Assembly: GCA_963205155.1 (NCBI GenBank)
Contig: CAUJJY010000335.1
Coordinates: 1-8,858 of the forward strand
Direction: 5' to 3'
DNA: 8,858 nt
DNA from: Candidatus Zixiibacteriota bacterium
GTDB lineage: Bacteria; Zixibacteria; MSB-5A5; CAIYYT01
The notes under the pieces were generated by a model, which had not been told where the DNA came from, did no database searches, and saw only the letters and a list, made by a program, of their open reading frames with translations. Made by a program: the position numbers and the translations under genes. Of this stretch, positions 7,729-8,858 are shown piece after piece; position 1 is the first letter of the stretch; each line of letters opens with the position of its first letter.

Positions 7729-8465
7729 TGGTATGCCTCCGGATAGTGCGGATAATGACATTCCCAGCAGAGATAACGCCCTCCGTGGGACTGCAAATCG
7801 ATTTTCGGTATCTCGCGGCTCCCCTCCAACTCGCGGTCGTGACACTTCCCGCATACGCTGCGATCACGCGGCTTCTCTGCCGGAATTGCGTTGGGTGACG
7901 TGAAGTGCTCGGTCGGAACAATATGGCACTCGGTGCAGGCCAAAGTCGCGTGGTGCGAGGAAAGTTTGACATTATAGATGTTGCGGTGGCAAGCACTGCA
8001 CTCGGCAGGCGCATTGGGCAACACCGGATTATGCGGATCGTGGCAATCCTGGCAGGGCTGTCCCGGATTGTGCCGTTCCGCGATTACCTGCGGGAACCCG
8101 GTCGGCCGGGAAATGTTGTAGCCATGGCAAAGGGGACAGAAATCGCGTTCGGTTGGCACATCCAGCTGATGTTCATCGGGAGCTTCAATATGGGCAGCCG
8201 CCGGACCATGGCAGGTCTCGCAGGCGATACTGCGATGATGCGACTTGGAGCGCTCGGCAAATACGTCTTCATGGCAATCCATGCAGGCTTGATAGCCCGC
8301 ATAGGCAACGCCTTGAGCTTGAATCTCGTCAACTGCGGCGGCGCGATAATGACCGTACTGGCCGAACGTCTCCGGCGTGAACAGATATCTGCCCACAAAG
8401 AACGCGGTAATGACCAGCGCAAAGGCCAGTAACAGCGGTCGTACCTGTTGCGGTAACCAATTCAT
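7725..8465 (-). CDS. Membrane-anchored octahaem c-type cytochrome (duplicated tetrahaem module)
   Basis: This 246-residue protein starts at the ATG at 8465 with AGGAG 5 nt upstream. One hydrophobic helix (about residues 10-28) without an obvious cleavage site should anchor it in the inner membrane with the rest in the periplasm. Eight CxxCH haem-binding motifs start at Cys61, 82, 110, 138, 156, 177, 205 and 233. Residues 61-151 and 156-246 align without gaps at a fixed 95-residue offset: spacings of 21, 28 and 28 occur in both halves. Non-motif histidines 76/77, 92, 132 and 145 match 171/172, 187, 227 and 240, enough to supply a second axial ligand to every haem. This favours electron transfer over catalysis. 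As first gene of the operon with the FeS and NrfD-like proteins, it resembles the cytochrome subunit of Hmc/Nhc/Ohc-type complexes. Its partner could be a soluble cytochrome or an extracellular acceptor; neither is encoded here. Confidence 0.95.
   Translation of the reverse strand: MNWLPQQVRPLLLAFALVITAFFVGRYLFTPETFGQYGHYRAAAVDEIQAQGVAYAGYQACMDCHEDVFAERSKSHHRSIACETCHGPAAAHIEAPDEHQLDVPTERDFCPLCHGYNISRPTGFPQVIAERHNPGQPCQDCHDPHNPVLPNAPAECSACHRNIYNVKLSSHHATLACTECHIVPTEHFTSPNAIPAEKPRDRSVCGKCHDRELEGSREIPKIDLQSHGGRYLCWECHYPHYPEAYQ
7736..7740 (-). promoter_or_regulatory. Ribosome binding site that decides the FeS protein start
   Basis: GGAGG on the minus strand lies 7 nt upstream of the ATG at 7728, inside the end of the cytochrome gene. 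Together with the ATGA stop/start overlap it supports translational coupling of the two subunits and argues against the longer in-frame start at 7854. Confidence 0.8.
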
Positions 8466-8512
8466 GTCATCTCCTCGGACGACGTTTGTAATTGAAAAGC
8501 GAATGTTGGCGG

Positions 8513-8542
8513 TAAGAAAACATTCATGGCCTTTTCTGTCAA
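8513..8542 (-). promoter_or_regulatory. Candidate promoter for the cytochrome-FeS-NrfD operon
   Basis: A perfect minus-strand TTGACA (8537-8542) is followed by TTTCTT (8514-8519, spacing 17) or TTCTTA (8513-8518, spacing 18). This would give a leader of about 40 nt before the ATG at 8465. The region just upstream (8543-8600) is strongly AT-rich. The weak -10 means an activator may be required, which would suit a regulated respiratory operon. Confidence 0.35.
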
Positions 8543-8575
8543 CTATAATTTAATATCAAAATGGTAATTTTTATC

Positions 8576-8604
8576 TTGTTATCCTGCTTTTGGCATATTA
8601 TTAT
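8576..8604 (+). promoter_or_regulatory. Candidate divergent plus-strand promoter
   Basis: TTGTTA (8576-8581) and TATTAT (8599-8604) are separated by exactly 17 nt on the plus strand. They match the sigma70 hexamers at four and five of six positions. Transcription would begin near 8611 and run through the structured stretch to the window edge. It lies in AT-rich DNA where chance matches are common. Confidence 0.3.
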
Positions 8605-8616
8605 GTGTCCACGCAA

Positions 8617-8858
8617 CAATTTTCAATTGCACGACATCATTAATCTGTCACGGATCACGACTGCAATCGTGGCTTAAAGGGCCTCAGCCTTTGCCACCCA
8701 TCGAATTGCAGTTGCGCAACTCACAACGAACCGCGCCCCACCAGCCGGGACCGGGAGAATTCTCGTGAGGAGGAGAGGTGAGTTGGAGGCTTTATTTTCG
8801 GGTGGTGGTCATCCGCCGAGGTGCAGTGTGAACCGGCGAGCTCTTCGGAGCAGTGGTG
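8617..8858 (+). other. Gene-free stretch dense in inverted repeats; possible structured RNA or leader
   Basis: I find no convincing gene from 8466 to the right edge. From 8617 rightwards at least six dyads follow one another: CAATT/AATTG (8617-8621/8625-8629), a bulged hairpin within 8660-8712, the palindrome AGTTGCGCAACT (8710-8721), CAACTCAC/GTGAGTTG (8717-8724/8778-8785), CGCCG/CGGCG (8814-8818/8834-8838), and GCTC-TTCG-GAGC (8840-8851). The last is a C(UUCG)G tetraloop when read as plus-strand RNA; the minus-strand loop CGAA is not a known stable tetraloop. A candidate plus-strand promoter lies just upstream. Alternatives are a 5' leader of a divergent gene beyond the edge or a dispersed intergenic repeat. 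I recognise no known RNA family. Confidence 0.35.
8660..8712 (+). repeat. Compound inverted repeat forming a long bulged hairpin
   Basis: The outer arms are ACTGCAA (8660-8666) and TTGCAGT (8706-8712). The inner arms are GTGGC (8669-8673) with GCCAC (8693-8697), then AAAGG (8676-8680) with CCTTT (8688-8692), closing a 7-nt loop GCCTCAG. This makes 17 base pairs interrupted by a TT bulge and one asymmetric internal loop. No T tract follows on either strand, so it is unlikely to be a simple terminator. Confidence 0.5.

Noticed and set aside
7905..8432. 175-codon plus-strand open frame opposite the cytochrome gene
   Set aside because: The opposite strand has eight CxxCH motifs in a regular pattern, so the plus-strand frame is a shadow created by codon bias.
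8660..8712. Hairpin considered as an integron attC site
   Set aside because: The expected conserved core ends are absent (GTTGCGC does not fit GTTRRRY), there is no integrase and no gene cassette layout.
8660..8712. Hairpin considered as a Rho-independent terminator
   Set aside because: No T tract follows on either strand, and no gene ends next to it on the plus strand.
1..8858. CRISPR array, tRNA, rRNA or insertion sequence
   Set aside because: No regularly spaced direct repeats, cloverleaf, rRNA signature, transposase motif or terminal repeats with target duplication were seen.

Overview
The window carries five genes, all on the minus strand, so in transcription order it reads from right to left. 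The products point to a Gram-negative (diderm) bacterium that respires with multihaem cytochromes: a membrane-anchored octahaem cytochrome c, a Tat-exported four-cluster ferredoxin, an NrfD-type quinone-interacting membrane protein, a PAS/GAF hybrid histidine kinase and a large surface lipoprotein. The lipoprotein architecture (ZU5-like segment, C39-like peptidase fold, IPT/TIG domain) would suit a member of the FCB-type phyla or a related uncultured lineage. That placement is an inference; no marker gene is present to fix the taxon.

Layout. Positions 8466-8858 hold no convincing gene. They contain an AT-rich candidate promoter zone with a minus-strand promoter for the cytochrome operon and a possible divergent plus-strand promoter, followed by a stretch dense in inverted repeats (8617-8858) that may be a structured RNA, the leader of a gene beyond the edge, or a dispersed repeat. 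Positions 8465-5755 are a tight operon: octahaem cytochrome, then FeS protein (ATGA overlap of stop and start), then NrfD-like protein (3-nt gap). Positions 5596-2825 encode the hybrid histidine kinase, 158 nt after the operon on the same strand. Positions 2627-282 encode the lipoprotein, followed by a strong hairpin at 220-249. Positions 99-1 are the first 33 codons of a further exported protein that runs off the window.

How they work together. The three-gene operon looks like a complete quinol/periplasm electron-transfer complex of the Hmc/Nhc/Ohc/Qrc/Nrf2 type. The NrfD protein would exchange electrons with the menaquinone pool, the periplasmic FeS protein would pass them on, and the octahaem cytochrome would link the complex to a partner. 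There is no catalytic (molybdopterin or nitrite-reductase) subunit. The clearest new observation is that the cytochrome is an exact tandem duplication of a tetrahaem module: the haem spacings 21/28/28 occur twice, with a period of exactly 95 residues. The extra histidines that could be axial ligands are duplicated in register. The kinase senses through cytoplasmic PAS and GAF domains and could respond to redox state, but no sequence evidence ties it to the operon.
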